From Folioceros fuciformis (lineage: Eukaryota; Anthocerotophyta; Anthocerotopsida; Anthocerotales), in assembly GCA_049999805.1 (NCBI GenBank), contig JBNGIO010004074.1:1-41910 (forward strand): 41,910 nt of DNA, read 5' to 3'. This document shows, one piece after another, positions 18,441 through 28,589 of this stretch. Numbering within the stretch: the first letter of the stretch is position 1; each line of letters opens with the position of its first letter. Under the pieces are notes generated by a model. The model was not told where the DNA came from. It saw only the letters and a list, made by a program, of their open reading frames with translations, and did no database searches. The position numbers and the translations under genes are program-made.

Positions 18441-21101
18441 TCAATTGTTGATAGCATCCAGCAGGTCACTATAAGTAACGACATCCCTGTGTTGGTCCGC
18501 TTGCCTAATTTCATCTAAAACAGCACGGGCCTCTTTCCACCGATCTGCTCTCCCTAGAACATGTATGAGAGCACTGTAAGTGACCAGACTTGGTTGAATC
18601 CCTTGGGTCTTCATGTTTTCAAACAACTTCAGGGCTGAATCCACATCCCCGTTGATTCCCTGCCCGTGAATGAGAGATGTGCAGGTAAACACATCCGCTT
18701 TCATTCCCTTCTCTTCCATTTCATAATAATATTTCCAAGCTTCGTCCAAAAGTCCTGCTTGGGCCAGTTTGTCGATGAGAGTGTTGTACGTGAAAATGTC
18801 AGGAGCAATTTCCTTTCGTTGCATCTCCTCGAAGAGCTTTCGAACTTCATCCATATCACCAGCCTTCCCATATACTCCAATGAGGGCGTTGTACGAGACC
18901 ACATCTAAGGCCACGCCGTGAGCATCCATCTCCTTCACCAGCAGCTTAACTTCATCCGCGCCAAGTAAACTGTTACCAATTGCATCAATAAGGGAGTTGT
19001 AGGTTACAAGTGTCGGAGATATACCATTTGTCTTCATCTCCTCAAACATGCTAAATGCTTTATCAATCTGACCCGCCTTGCCCAGTCCATCAATGAGAGT
19101 ATTGTACAACACTACATCTAAGAGATGACCTCCTTCCTTCATATCATCCACGAGCTGGAAAGCTTCGTCAAGCTTTCGGGCTTTAAGCAATCCCGAGATG
19201 AAGGTACTGAATAAATACGAATCGGGTGTGTGGCCCTTCTCTTGAAATTCCGCGAACACCCTTCGGGCTTGGTTCAGCTTACCCATTTTACAAAACCCAT
19301 TGATCAAAATGGTGTAACTGACCACATCAGGTTCGCAACCACTCTTCTCCATCACTCTAAACAGATTAAGAGCCTCGTCGACTCTCTTTGCCTTGCACAT
19401 CGCGTTCATAAGCGCAGTATAGACAACGGCATCAGGCACTATACCATTCTCTTCCATCTCCGTATACACCTGCTTCGCCTCGTCCATAAACCCGGCCTTG
19501 CCCAACCCATCAATCAGTATGCTGTAAGTGATCACATCCGGTGCACAACCCTGCTCCTTCATTTCCTCGAAGAGCTCTAGGGCCTGCGTTATCCTCCCTG
19601 CTTTGGACAGCGCCATCATGACAGAACTGTACACAGCTTGATCAGGTTCGCACCCGCCCCTCCTCATATCCTCGAACAGCTTTACGGCCTCATCCACCTG
19701 TCCTAACTTCCCTAGCTCACTGATAAGCACATTGTAGATGAAAGCGGTGGGCGCGAACCCATCCCCTTTCATCTCTTCAAACAACACCAAGGCACGGTTC
19801 AGTTGACAGCCACACAGCGTTTGTATCAGCAATGCGTAAGTTGAAAGCAGCGGGCGCACTTGATTCACCCTCATGTCCCGAATCAGCGAGCAGGCATCGT
19901 CCACTTTACCTGCCCCGACGAACTGCTCCAGCAAAGCTCCACATGTAGCTGAGCTCGGAAAATGCCCTTGCTCCTTCAACTCCCTCACCAGCTCGCAAGC
20001 CTCGGCCAGCTTCCCCTCCTGACTAAACCCCCGGATCAACGCATTCAAAGCATGATGGTCCGCCACCAACCCCTTCTCCCCCATCTCCTTATGGAGATCC
20101 ACCGCAGCCCTCAACTTTCCCCCCGTCACCAAAATCAATATCAAACAACTATACGCCCTCGCATCCGGCTCGCACCCGATCTCCTTCATGTAATGAAACA
20201 CCCGCACCGCCCCTTCCGGATTCCTCGCCAAGCTGTAGCTCACCATTACGGTCGTATACACAAAGACGTTCTGGAAACATCCGTCACTGTGCATTTTCTC
20301 AAACAAAACCCAGACCGCATCAAACTGCTTCGCCACTCCCAACATCTTGATCATCTTGCTGTAAGTGTACTGGTTGTGCGAAAACCCCGTCTGCTTTGCG
20401 GCCCATTTGAAGAACTCCAACGCCACCCCGGCGTCACTTAGCTGCTTCAGCACAGCCAAAACCATAAACTGATCCACCTTGAATTTCAGCCCTGAAAGCT
20501 CAGCCTCCGTTCCCTCATCCCATCCTCTGTCCAGAATCTTCCGCAGCCGCTCGACCCTCCTCTCATTCTTCATTCGCGGCCCATCCAACTTGGCCTTGAA
20601 TTTCCTCGTCCCCGAGGAAGAGCCCTCCCCCTTCCCCTCCTCCTTCCCTTCCTCCTTCTCATCCTCCCCATCCGAGTCCGAATCCGAGTCCCACGACTCA
20701 GACTCCGAGTCACCGGCCTCCCCCCGCGCGTCCGTCAGCCTGGCCGCCAAGTCCCATTCCGGAGTCCGAAGACCCGCCCGCCGCCGCCACACCTGCTCAA
20801 CTGGGTACATTTCCGCGGGGGCCGAGGGATACATCCTCTCGGTCTCCACAGCCACCAGCTCCAGCTGCGCCCCGGAGTCCGGCTCCGCGACAGGGCTGGC
20901 CTGTCTCAGACCCCCGTCGCCGGCGCGCGCCAGCCCCAGATACTTCCCGGACGCTTCTCCGCCGGCCGGCCATGGCCTAGGCCAGAGGATCCCGACTCGC
21001 CTGGGGGCCGCATGCCGGACTCCGGCCAGGCTAGTGCATAGGCTCCTGCATCCTAAACCTACGCACGATCCTTCCCCTGGCGTCAGGAAGCACATATCCA
21101 T
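18441..21101 (-). CDS. P-class pentatricopeptide repeat protein
   Basis: Predicted organellar RNA-binding protein acting in RNA stability, processing or translation. One uninterrupted frame of 886 residues from ATG 21101. The N-terminus (1-70) is rich in Ala, Arg and Gly with few acidic residues, as in transit peptides. Residues 130-162 are a low-complexity Ser/Asp/Glu/Lys tract. A helical segment with LEFFKWAAKQTGF precedes 18 complete PPR motifs (34-36 residues each, from 244) and a partial nineteenth. There is no E or DYW extension, so it is P class. Reading residues 5 and 35 of each motif by the PPR code gives, 5' to 3', A-G-G-C-?-?-U-G-G-G-G-G-C/U-U-U-U-?-G as a possible target (inference). 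I do not recognise the orthologue. The CDS is intron-free, as most plant PPR genes are, among intron-rich neighbours. Confidence 0.95.
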   Translation of the reverse strand: MDMCFLTPGEGSCVGLGCRSLCTSLAGVRHAAPRRVGILWPRPWPAGGEASGKYLGLARAGDGGLRQASPVAEPDSGAQLELVAVETERMYPSAPAEMYPVEQVWRRRAGLRTPEWDLAARLTDARGEAGDSESESWDSDSDSDGEDEKEEGKEEGKGEGSSSGTRKFKAKLDGPRMKNERRVERLRKILDRGWDEGTEAELSGLKFKVDQFMVLAVLKQLSDAGVALEFFKWAAKQTGFSHNQYTYSKMIKMLGVAKQFDAVWVLFEKMHSDGCFQNVFVYTTVMVSYSLARNPEGAVRVFHYMKEIGCEPDARAYSCLILILVTGGKLRAAVDLHKEMGEKGLVADHHALNALIRGFSQEGKLAEACELVRELKEQGHFPSSATCGALLEQFVGAGKVDDACSLIRDMRVNQVRPLLSTYALLIQTLCGCQLNRALVLFEEMKGDGFAPTAFIYNVLISELGKLGQVDEAVKLFEDMRRGGCEPDQAVYSSVMMALSKAGRITQALELFEEMKEQGCAPDVITYSILIDGLGKAGFMDEAKQVYTEMEENGIVPDAVVYTALMNAMCKAKRVDEALNLFRVMEKSGCEPDVVSYTILINGFCKMGKLNQARRVFAEFQEKGHTPDSYLFSTFISGLLKARKLDEAFQLVDDMKEGGHLLDVVLYNTLIDGLGKAGQIDKAFSMFEEMKTNGISPTLVTYNSLIDAIGNSLLGADEVKLLVKEMDAHGVALDVVSYNALIGVYGKAGDMDEVRKLFEEMQRKEIAPDIFTYNTLIDKLAQAGLLDEAWKYYYEMEEKGMKADVFTCTSLIHGQGINGDVDSALKLFENMKTQGIQPSLVTYSALIHVLGRADRWKEARAVLDEIRQADQHRDVVTYSDLLDAINN

Positions 21102-21478
21102 CGCCAGCAGGAGAAAGCAGGACTCTCAAGCGAAAGGCCTCCAAGTCTTAATCCTCACAGCCCGCTTACCCGCGCCCCCTGCCCCGTGCTGCTTAGGACG
21201 CTCCATGTCCGACGCGCGGGATTCCGGCGTCGCATAGTTGAGGTGGAAAGGCTGGCGAGCAGGTGCCGCGCTCAAAGCGTCACCAGCTGGTGGAATGTTG
21301 CGGCGGCGTGACGGCCATGGTCACGGGAGAGCTCAGCGTGGCGGCCTCTGGGCTGCACAATTTGAGTTTTTTTATATTTGAGTTCGAGAATCGCATTAGG
21401 GAGGCAGATTGATACATTATGCATTACAACCGGAGAGAGTTCGGATGGAAGAGGGGAGAGCGAAGGGGATGGGGCTCC
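21102..21478. other. Promoter region of P-class PPR and 3' flank of membrane protein gene
   Basis: This 377-bp spacer is between two genes on the same strand. It should contain the PPR promoter and 5' UTR. No TATA box or telo box was identified. Confidence 0.4.
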
Positions 21479-24358
21479 TCACACAGAGCCGTAGGTGCTG
21501 TCCGAAGTGCGAGGAATTGCTCTGACGGGGCCGGAGGATGATGATGATGAAGGACGCTCCCTCGTCAGAGCAGTGGCGTCTTCGGCTCTCGCGTAGCCTC
21601 CTCCGCTGCGGTCTTTGCTGACCTGAATCACGTAGCCCAAGGGCACAGAGACAGAGAGAGATGAGTGAGGGCCTTGCGAGGGAAGGAGGAGCGAAACGGG
21701 CTTGGTGGGGGACATGGGTTACCAGATCGAGACAGCTTGCGAGGGTTTGGATCCCTGGGAGGGCGTCCAAGCCATGCTGCAGGGACAGTTGAGAGTTAAT
21801 AATGAGGAGTAAAATATGTGAAAGCAAAACAGTGTGTTGCATTTCACCTTGTTTTCAACTCGAGTTTTGTAGCAGAAGCCGCCACAGCACCCAGCCAACG
21901 TGACAAGGAAGAAGCTGCAAGATAATAAATTTAGTGACGGAGGCGAGTCATGAGATGCTGGTAGCTTGGCAGTCAGATCACAGTGCGGAATGGATTCAAC
22001 TGGTTACTCACAAGAACGAGAGAACACCAAAGGTTGTCCATCCACTTGAGCCTGATTTCTCAGTAACTTGCTTATATTCTGCAAAATCTATTGTCAGACT
22101 TGGAGAAAGGGCATAGGATATACTGCACATCTTAAACCATCAACAAAAGCAGGTAGCGTGTATGAGCTTACGGCATCCCTTGCCCAAACTGAAGACAACA
22201 GGGTCGTAGTCCTTAACTGGAATGCTCACATTCACGACATAAGGACCCATTTGGGCTGTGCTGCCTGCAAGATCCAGAAACAATGGCCCAGTTCGCTGAA
22301 TGCACAGACCAGATTCGACCAGCCAGCCATAGAAGTAACAAAAGCTGAACGAACTATAATCAGGAAGTCCAATGCAGGGTCGTACACTGCCACTGCACTT
22401 CTAGGACGCTGGGAGACTCTGTTGTTGGGGCTGCGCCACCAGTTGCAGAGCCGGACAGCTGAACATCCAATCCCTTTTCAGGAGAAACCTGCAAACATCC
22501 AATCATACACAAAGAAGACTGACTTGTGACTTGATCTTTGGATGGATACAGCAGGGGTAATCCAGAAACCACTGCTTGAGTCACTCACACTGTAGGTCGG
22601 CTTTCCGACGTTGCTGGCAACCTCACTTCGTGCCGTCAGATACAAATATGTCCGCAATTGATCAGTGCCAAAACTGGGAGACACGCAATTGAAACTATGA
22701 ATGCTGATCGACAGTGTGTTCTCATGAGTTGCAAACAATGCGCTAGAAGGTAAACTTCTGCATCGGCTCTACCAATTACCTGTAGTCGCTACGGAATGCA
22801 TCGAATCCCCACTGCGTAATCCCATTCTCCACCTGTCAAGCACCCAGCGTGAAGAGGAGAAGAGCTTACATATTCTACCATCCCAAAAACTTCAAAATAT
22901 GGTTCAAAACTAAGGTCACAGCCCTCGGGTAACGAGCCATGCTGAAGAGGTTCCTTGAAGAGGTTCTCAGATAACTAACCACTTCCTTGCCTCTTGGGCT
23001 GAAGCCGACTGTGAAGCCACTGAAGACACGAGGTCCTGATTTAACACAGGACACGGCAATAACTGCACTTATCCTGTCTCCGAAAGAACGTGCTTGTCAT
23101 GTCAGAATATCCCCTGACTGACAGAACGTAGCAAAGGGGAGCACACCAAATCCAAGGAACCCACATGCAACTCGAGGAATCCAAGCTGACACTGCAGATG
23201 CATCCATGTTCATCTGCCATTGCACAGCACAACGCATAAGGTTCCTTTCATACAGTGATGGAACAAATGCCAGACACGTTCAACAGTCCACCACCTCTGC
23301 AACTGATCGATCCTGGGCAGCTTCCACAAATAATAGCTACCTGAGAGCATTAAGTCAGCTGGTCAGATTCAGCTGCGTGTCGTCACACCCATGCATCTGA
23401 AAGATGGCTTCTAACTGGCTTGCCAATTACCTCAGCAGAACGGCCACTCATATCAAAACCTTCAGTTTCACAACCTTTCAAATCCCCATACCGATACTCC
23501 TGCACCATGCATGAGATGAGATGAATAGGAGGAGGAAGGGTGGGGTATCCTACACATACGTCAGACACCTGCAAACTTGGCATTTTAACAAACACGGACA
23601 AGGCTGAAAGCAAATACAACGATCAATGTCGAGGAATTCCGCAGTTTATTGTTGGTGAGCTCTCAGATACTCACTCACTTGAACAAAATCGACTCCACTG
23701 CTAGTGCTTGGTTGGAAAGCTGAGAAACGGCCATAATTGGTGTAGGCCTAATCTCAAGACAGCAACTCACAAGTTAGAACGGATATAACCTAACTCTTCC
23801 GCAAGTGCAATCAACTGGTAATACTTTTAACCAAAGGCTTGGCATGCTTCAAAAAAGGTCAAGAGCAATGAGAAGGATTCCAAACTAAGCGCACGAGCAT
23901 ACCGAATCTGAAGACCTCTTCTGGAAGTCTTTGCAGAAACGAATGGTGTACGTGGAGCTCTGTGCAAGGAGGAATAAGGATGGGAAACATCTTAGACGAA
24001 TGAAAAAACCATAGAAACAAGCTCTGTGAACCGCAATGCTTACTTACTTCTTGATCATAGTTGAAGTCCTTCCCTACCCAACTTGTCTGCCCTAGAGGTT
24101 AAGGATAAAATCGCAAAACACTGCGGCCTCATGCAACCCTGCTCGATGGCAGCTCTCTCAGATTTGGTACAAGGATACGAAGTCGTACAGATGATTGTCC
24201 TTACTCAAAGAGTAACAATTCGATGCAGGTAAGGTAAAAGCTTCCACAACAAAAGATGGCGCAATAAGCGTGAGCGCTGCAAAGAGAAGAGCAGAGACCA
24301 CGACCCCGCTCCGCCCAGTGGCCACAGCTCCGCTATCATCGCTTGACCAGGGCGCCAT
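21479..24358 (-). CDS. Type I membrane protein with Cys-rich lumenal (MRH/ATG27-like) domain
   Basis: Sixteen exons: 24358-24179, 24086-24048, 23959-23903, 23747-23679, 23499-23431, 23340-23295, 23213-23165, 23067-22980, 22832-22780, 22673-22589, 22488-22386, 22264-22172, 22078-22012, 21914-21848, 21776-21723 and 21622-21479, giving 420 residues with all junctions GT-AG and in frame. A signal peptide (about 18-40) is followed by a lumenal region with paired cysteines (SNCYSLSKDNHLYDF, VAIICGSCPGSISC, GCICSV, SGPRVFSGFTVGFSPRG, EKGLDVQLSGSATGG). One membrane span follows (about 325-346, ending GCCGGFCYKTRVENK), then a cytosolic tail with LDALPGIQTLASCLDL and a Ser run. I recall uncharacterised plant proteins with the same blocks. 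The layout resembles mannose-6-phosphate-receptor-homology proteins such as ATG27, suggesting ER/Golgi/endosome sorting. That function is inference. Confidence 0.88.
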
Positions 24359-25048
24359 ACCTAGGGCTGCACCGAAGGTCCTGCCTACTCGCTAGAAGGA
24401 TCAATTTCTTTGAGAACAAAACACAGATTTGACCCACACGATCGAAGTCATTCTGCTTGGCACCGTCTCGTCCCCGGAGCTTCCCACCCCGACTCCAGTA
24501 GATCATGAATTGCAAGCATTTCCCTCCTTCGGACCGACCGAGCCGGGGACATAACTTTTGCCCTACTTGCAGACTGTGACGATCTGAGGGACCTTCAAGC
24601 GGCAACACCAGCGATCTAACATTTCGGACGAGTAGGCTGATCTCTGCCTCGTGTGCATCGCCGATTGCTCATCTTTTTACTAAGACTTTAGAGTTAACCT
24701 TGAAAGGTTCGCGAGATAAGGCGTTGATGCTACTAGGCGCATCCCGGTACAGGATACAAGCGTCATCGGAGTCTTGCGAGAAGGAGCCAAAATCTGAAAG
24801 TACTCAGTGAATTAACATCCTCTCACGCGACCACAGGCAGAGAATCGGGCCCAACCTCAGCCATTCGGCGCGAAGATGTCTACAGAAGCAAGCGAACAAA
24901 ATTGGGCAGCCAAAGGGCCGAGAGAACAGCAATGCGAACTACATCTAACCTTTTTTCCCCTATCCCCGATCGCAAATTACGACCACAGCTCCTCCAAGGA
25001 ACGACCGCCTCACGTACTCCTCGGGGAGTCAAAACGCAACAACCATGG
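24359..25048. other. Promoter/5' UTR of membrane protein gene and RPS14 3' flank
   Basis: There is no gene I can support in these 690 bp. Short open frames on both strands lack family resemblance. Confidence 0.45.
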
Positions 25049-25504
25049 TTACAGCCGACGACCTCTGCGTCCTCCCTTCCTCCTCGTGCTGTCAGTGGGA
25101 ATAGGCGTGACATCTTCAATACGGCCAACTTTCATCCCGGAGCGGGCAAGCGCGCGCAGCGCTGACTGAGCCCCGGGTCCAGGAGTCTTAGTCTTGTTCC
25201 CGCCGGTGGCCCTAAGCTTAATGTGCAGGGCTGAGATTCCCAGCTCCTTGCACCTCTGCGCCACGTCCTGCGCCGCCAGCATGGCTGCGTAGGGGGACGC
25301 CTCGTCCCTATCCGCCTTCACCTTCATCCCACCGGTCACCCGCGCGATGGTCTCCTTCCCTGACAGATCAGTGACATGCACAAAGGTGTCGTTGAAGGAG
25401 GCGAAGATGTGTGCCACTCCGAACACAAGCTCCCCTTCCCTCACAGTCGGCCCCAGCGTCACGTTCTCTTCCTTCGCCTCGCGCACCTTCTTCTTTCCAG
25501 ACAT
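25049..25504 (-). CDS. RPS14: 40S ribosomal protein S14 (uS11)
   Basis: Cytosolic small-subunit ribosomal protein at the platform, contacting 18S rRNA near the mRNA exit. 151 residues from ATG 25504 to the TAA at 25049; the frame extends three codons upstream but only to a GTG. The sequence is highly conserved: [77 protein letters not shown], and the canonical basic end [14 protein letters not shown]. It is intact and full length. The whole CDS is one exon although neighbours have many introns, so either the introns lie only in the 5' UTR or this is a retrogene-like copy. A perfect telo box sits 120 bp upstream, which fits a live ribosomal protein promoter. Confidence 0.97.
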   Translation of the reverse strand: MSGKKKVREAKEENVTLGPTVREGELVFGVAHIFASFNDTFVHVTDLSGKETIARVTGGMKVKADRDEASPYAAMLAAQDVAQRCKELGISALHIKLRATGGNKTKTPGPGAQSALRALARSGMKVGRIEDVTPIPTDSTRRKGGRRGRRL

Positions 25505-25624
25505 GGCGACCACTTGCCTCCTCCCGCAGCTGATTAGCTTCCTCCCGACTCAAAGTCTCCGGCCACGGCGAGGAGAAGAGGCGTGAGGGCTGCGATCTTC
25601 GTCTATGTACTGAAAGGCTCGTTA

Positions 25625-25632
25625 TAGGGTTT
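25625..25632 (-). promoter_or_regulatory. Telo box upstream of RPS14
   Basis: AAACCCTA on the minus strand (TAGGGTTT on plus), 121 bp upstream of the RPS14 ATG. This element is characteristic of plant ribosomal protein promoters. Confidence 0.7.
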
Positions 25633-25702
25633 GTGCAACCTTATGTAAGAAACTGAGACGGAAAAGGTGCCCGACAAAAAATATAAAGGGGCTACGTTAC
25701 TG

Positions 25703-25726
25703 ATATGTACAAATGTACACATGTAT
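25703..25726. promoter_or_regulatory. Imperfect GTAC palindrome in RPS14/RBR spacer
   Basis: ATATGTACAAATGTACACAT plus GTAT, with two GTAC cores, is an imperfect version of the palindromes at 11301 and 35277. It lies in the 591-bp spacer between divergent RPS14 and RBR genes. The rest of the spacer shows nothing I can name. Confidence 0.4.
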
Positions 25727-26095
25727 GTTGTCCGATTGGGGAAAAACGAGATAAAGAGGGAAGGAAACGAAACGAACCTCTTGGTCTCAAGGTATTACTT
25801 GCTCGCTGACAGTAATGACACCCACCTGCCTATGATCTCAATATCGGCCTCGGTAGGTTTTAAGCCAGGAGGGAGCTTGCCCGATCAATAATATATGTAG
25901 GTACTGGAGGCGTGGAGAAGAGCAGACGAACGTCCACACAGTCCCTCGAAAGACATGGACGGACTTGCTGTGTTTTGCATACTACGGTGTATCGGGGCAT
26001 GTGTTCCGCAGAGTCGCAACATGATCAGACTGTGACTGGAAGGTGTCCGAAATTCTTCGAGGCTGTGTGTCAAGGTGATTGGAGGAGGAAGGACC

Positions 26096-27433
26096 ATGGA
26101 ATCCGATGAAGAGTATGCTTTTCAGCTTCAGATCATAGAAACCATACACGCATCCACGAACCAATCAGGTGCTGCTTCGTCAAATCCTGTTCGACTCGCC
26201 AGTGTTGTATATGCGGGTGTACCTTCAACCCTATTTGAAGTACCAGCATCAGGAGCTTCAGTCCGATTTCCTGCAGTACCAGCAGCAATACCAGTATCGA
26301 GGAGAAGCGGGAAGGGAGTTGCGCAGGAGCACCGAAAGGAAGTTGCAAAGAAGGAGCGGAAGGTAGTTGCAGAGGAAGTCCGGGAGGGAGGTGCAGAGGA
26401 TGTCTGGAAGGGAGTTCCAGAGGAAGTCCGGGGTGGAGATGCAGAGGATGTCTCGGAGGGAGTTGCACAGAAGGCTTCGGGCAGTGACAGGGGAAGGAGG
26501 AGAAGCGGAAGAGGCAAGGAGAAAAGAGCCAGAGAATTGGAGGATCCAGGGACGGAATTAGAGTGGGGAAATAGGGAATCGAAGAGCAGTTCGAGGGAGA
26601 GGAGATCCATTGGAAGGGGGAAGGAACCAGTTGCAGAAGGAGGGAAGGAGGCGCTTGTCCCGAGTCGGAGGACTTGCGAAATTTGCATGCAGGTCAGGTC
26701 GGGTTCGAAATTTCGTGGTGCAAGAGGTTGTGACCATACTTTCTGCGTAGACTGTATGAGCCGACATGTGGAAGCGAGAGTGAACGATGGACAGGGTCCT
26801 GTGAGGTGCCCGGAGCCAGAGTGCGCGGGAGTCATCGGAAGTTTGGAGTGCGGAAGCCTGAGATGTTCGAAGAACACTGTTGAAAACCTGGAGAGGCTTG
26901 AGGTTTTGTCTTGCATCCCGGAAGCTGAGAGATTCTACTGCCCGTTCCGCGACTGCTCGGCTATGATGTGCCAGCCGCGTACGAGTAGCAGTACCTCCCA
27001 CTCCTCCACGCAGAGTCGGATAACATCGGTGGAATGTTTCAGCTGCAATAGGCTGTTTTGTGCTGAGTGCAAAGTGCCGTGGCACGCGGATCTGACCTGC
27101 AAGAAGTTCCAGCGACTTGTACAGGGGGAGTCTGTTGATGCGATTGATGCGCAGTTCCGCAAGCTAGTGACGGCTAAGAAGTGGAGAGAGTGCCCGAATT
27201 GCATGTTCGTAATCGAGCTCAGCGAAGGGTGCATCCACATGACCTGCAGGTAACTTCGATTTCACACAGCCACTTCCCTGTAAGCATGTAACCGGATGCT
27301 GACTCCGGAAGGTCCACCTCGGTATGTCAGGTGTGGGTATCAGTTTTGCTACGTATGTGGACGGAAATGGGAGAGCCGTGTCTGCTCTTGTGTGGGGGAC
27401 GCTCCCATGGGGATACCGGTCCGATGGCGTTGA
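26096..27433 (+). CDS. RBR (RING1-IBR-RING2) E3 ubiquitin ligase
   Basis: RBR ligases pass ubiquitin through a thioester on a RING2 cysteine. Two exons, 26096-27249 and 27331-27433 (81-nt intron, TGCAG|GTAACT ... GTCAG|GTGTGG), give 418 residues. ATG 26096 has a strong ACCATGG context; the frame extends upstream only to a GTG. The N-terminal half is low complexity, including a seven-copy 8-residue repeat (about 72-127). RING1 starts at C194 (CEICMQV ... CDHTFCVDCMSRHVEARV). The IBR follows (FYCPFRDCSAMMC ... CFSCNRLFCAECKVPWH). RING2 starts at C366 (CPNCMFVIELSEGCIHMTC), with the expected catalytic cysteine C379, and ends RCGYQFCYVCGRKW. It resembles the plant-specific RBR group with a short C-terminus, not Ariadne. 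Substrate unknown. Transcribed divergently from RPS14. Confidence 0.93.
26310..26477 (+). repeat. In-frame 24-bp minisatellite, seven copies, in RBR gene
   Basis: Seven consecutive 24-bp units (starts 26310, 26334, 26358, 26382, 26406, 26430, 26454), for example GGAAGGTAGTTGCAGAGGAA plus GTCC, encode a degenerate GVAEEVRE-type octapeptide. The length preserves frame, so copy number can vary without breaking the protein. Confidence 0.9.
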
Positions 27434-28589
27434 AAGAACAAGCTCTTTTCATGTTCCTTCAGGATGTCGCCAAGCAACCAAAACAGGTTGTACATTAGCG
27501 CAGACTACCGAGTGTCTTTGATGGGTAGACCGCCGACTTAATTTATTAGGGTCGGTTCCCGGAAGTGGGTTATTTTGTGAGAATAGAGCGAGACATATTG
27601 AAGAGGACAATTTGTAACAGGCAGCCCCCTAGGACTTTTGCGTCAGGGAATGCTTAGCAGTGAGCACCGACTCAAGGATGTTTGACAGTGGAGTTCCGAC
27701 CACGGCTGCTTGGCGGTGTGGCGGTCCACTGTCAGTTTTGGGAGGTGAGTTTCATACTCGCCTAGTTCCGAATTAGAAGACACTCTTCAGGAGTAGGAGC
27801 CCCAACCAAAATGGTCGGGCAGTTACGCAATTAGGACCAATCACTAAACTCCAGCTCCTAGCTCAATAAAATTCCTTAATGACAAGATCCGTCGCGGGTT
27901 AGATATTTTTAATGAAGATTTTAATTTCGAGTAAGTCACCTTCTGGGGGTTACCAAAAGTCATGCGGGCTGAAGGATCTCTGTAGAATCTTGTCTTCAGA
28001 GCATCTTTGCGCATGGAGATATTTTGTCTTCCTTGGCCTGAACGTCTCTTTTGCTCGTGGGTCCGAGATCCCAAGAACGCATGTCAAAAAAATCCACACC
28101 TCGCAAGGCTACGACAGCGAGGGATGACTTCTAGATCTGTAGATGCTGACAACCGTCAGACAAGATGGACCGATGGGATTGGGCACACCACATGAGATAC
28201 TATCAGGGCTTTAAAAGACGTTTCTTGCATGGAATTTGACGTGTTCTGGTGTAGCACGCTGTTCTGTCTTTGAAGGGAGTCAAAAAGGGGTTGGCGTGAA
28301 GTCGAGGTCTACCACACGCTGTGATACATCAAGCGTGACGGCATTGCAGGTCACGATGAAGTCAGGGTGAACAACTAGATTAGTGATCTCCTTTCAGTCT
28401 GTCTACCAGTCACGTTCAGTGGGAGACAATCATGAAGCCACACGGCCGAAGAAATGTTCCAATTGCAAGTATCCTTGCCTGTTGTTGCCATGAGAATCTG
28501 TTAACTTCGAGCGCTTTGGTCGAGTGGGTTTGCTTGGAGTGGACACCGGAGAAGTTATTCCCTATTGTAAGCCAAAACTGTGAGAAAGT
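27434..28589. other. Intergenic spacer between RBR and TRAIP genes
   Basis: In 1156 bp between converging genes I find no supported gene. A 10-bp perfect inverted repeat (TGACAGTGGA at 27683, TCCACTGTCA at 27725) encloses 32 bases and could form a stem. If the TRAIP gene has a further 3' exon, it would lie at the right end of this stretch. Confidence 0.4.

Noticed and set aside
20479-21237. 252-codon plus-strand open frame
   Set aside because: It is the antisense of the GC-rich N-terminal part of the P-class PPR gene; composition reflects that gene's codon pattern.
26128-26916. 262-codon minus-strand open frame rich in Leu, Pro and Ser
   Set aside because: Antisense shadow of the repeat region of the RBR gene; the 24-bp repeat keeps several frames open on both strands.
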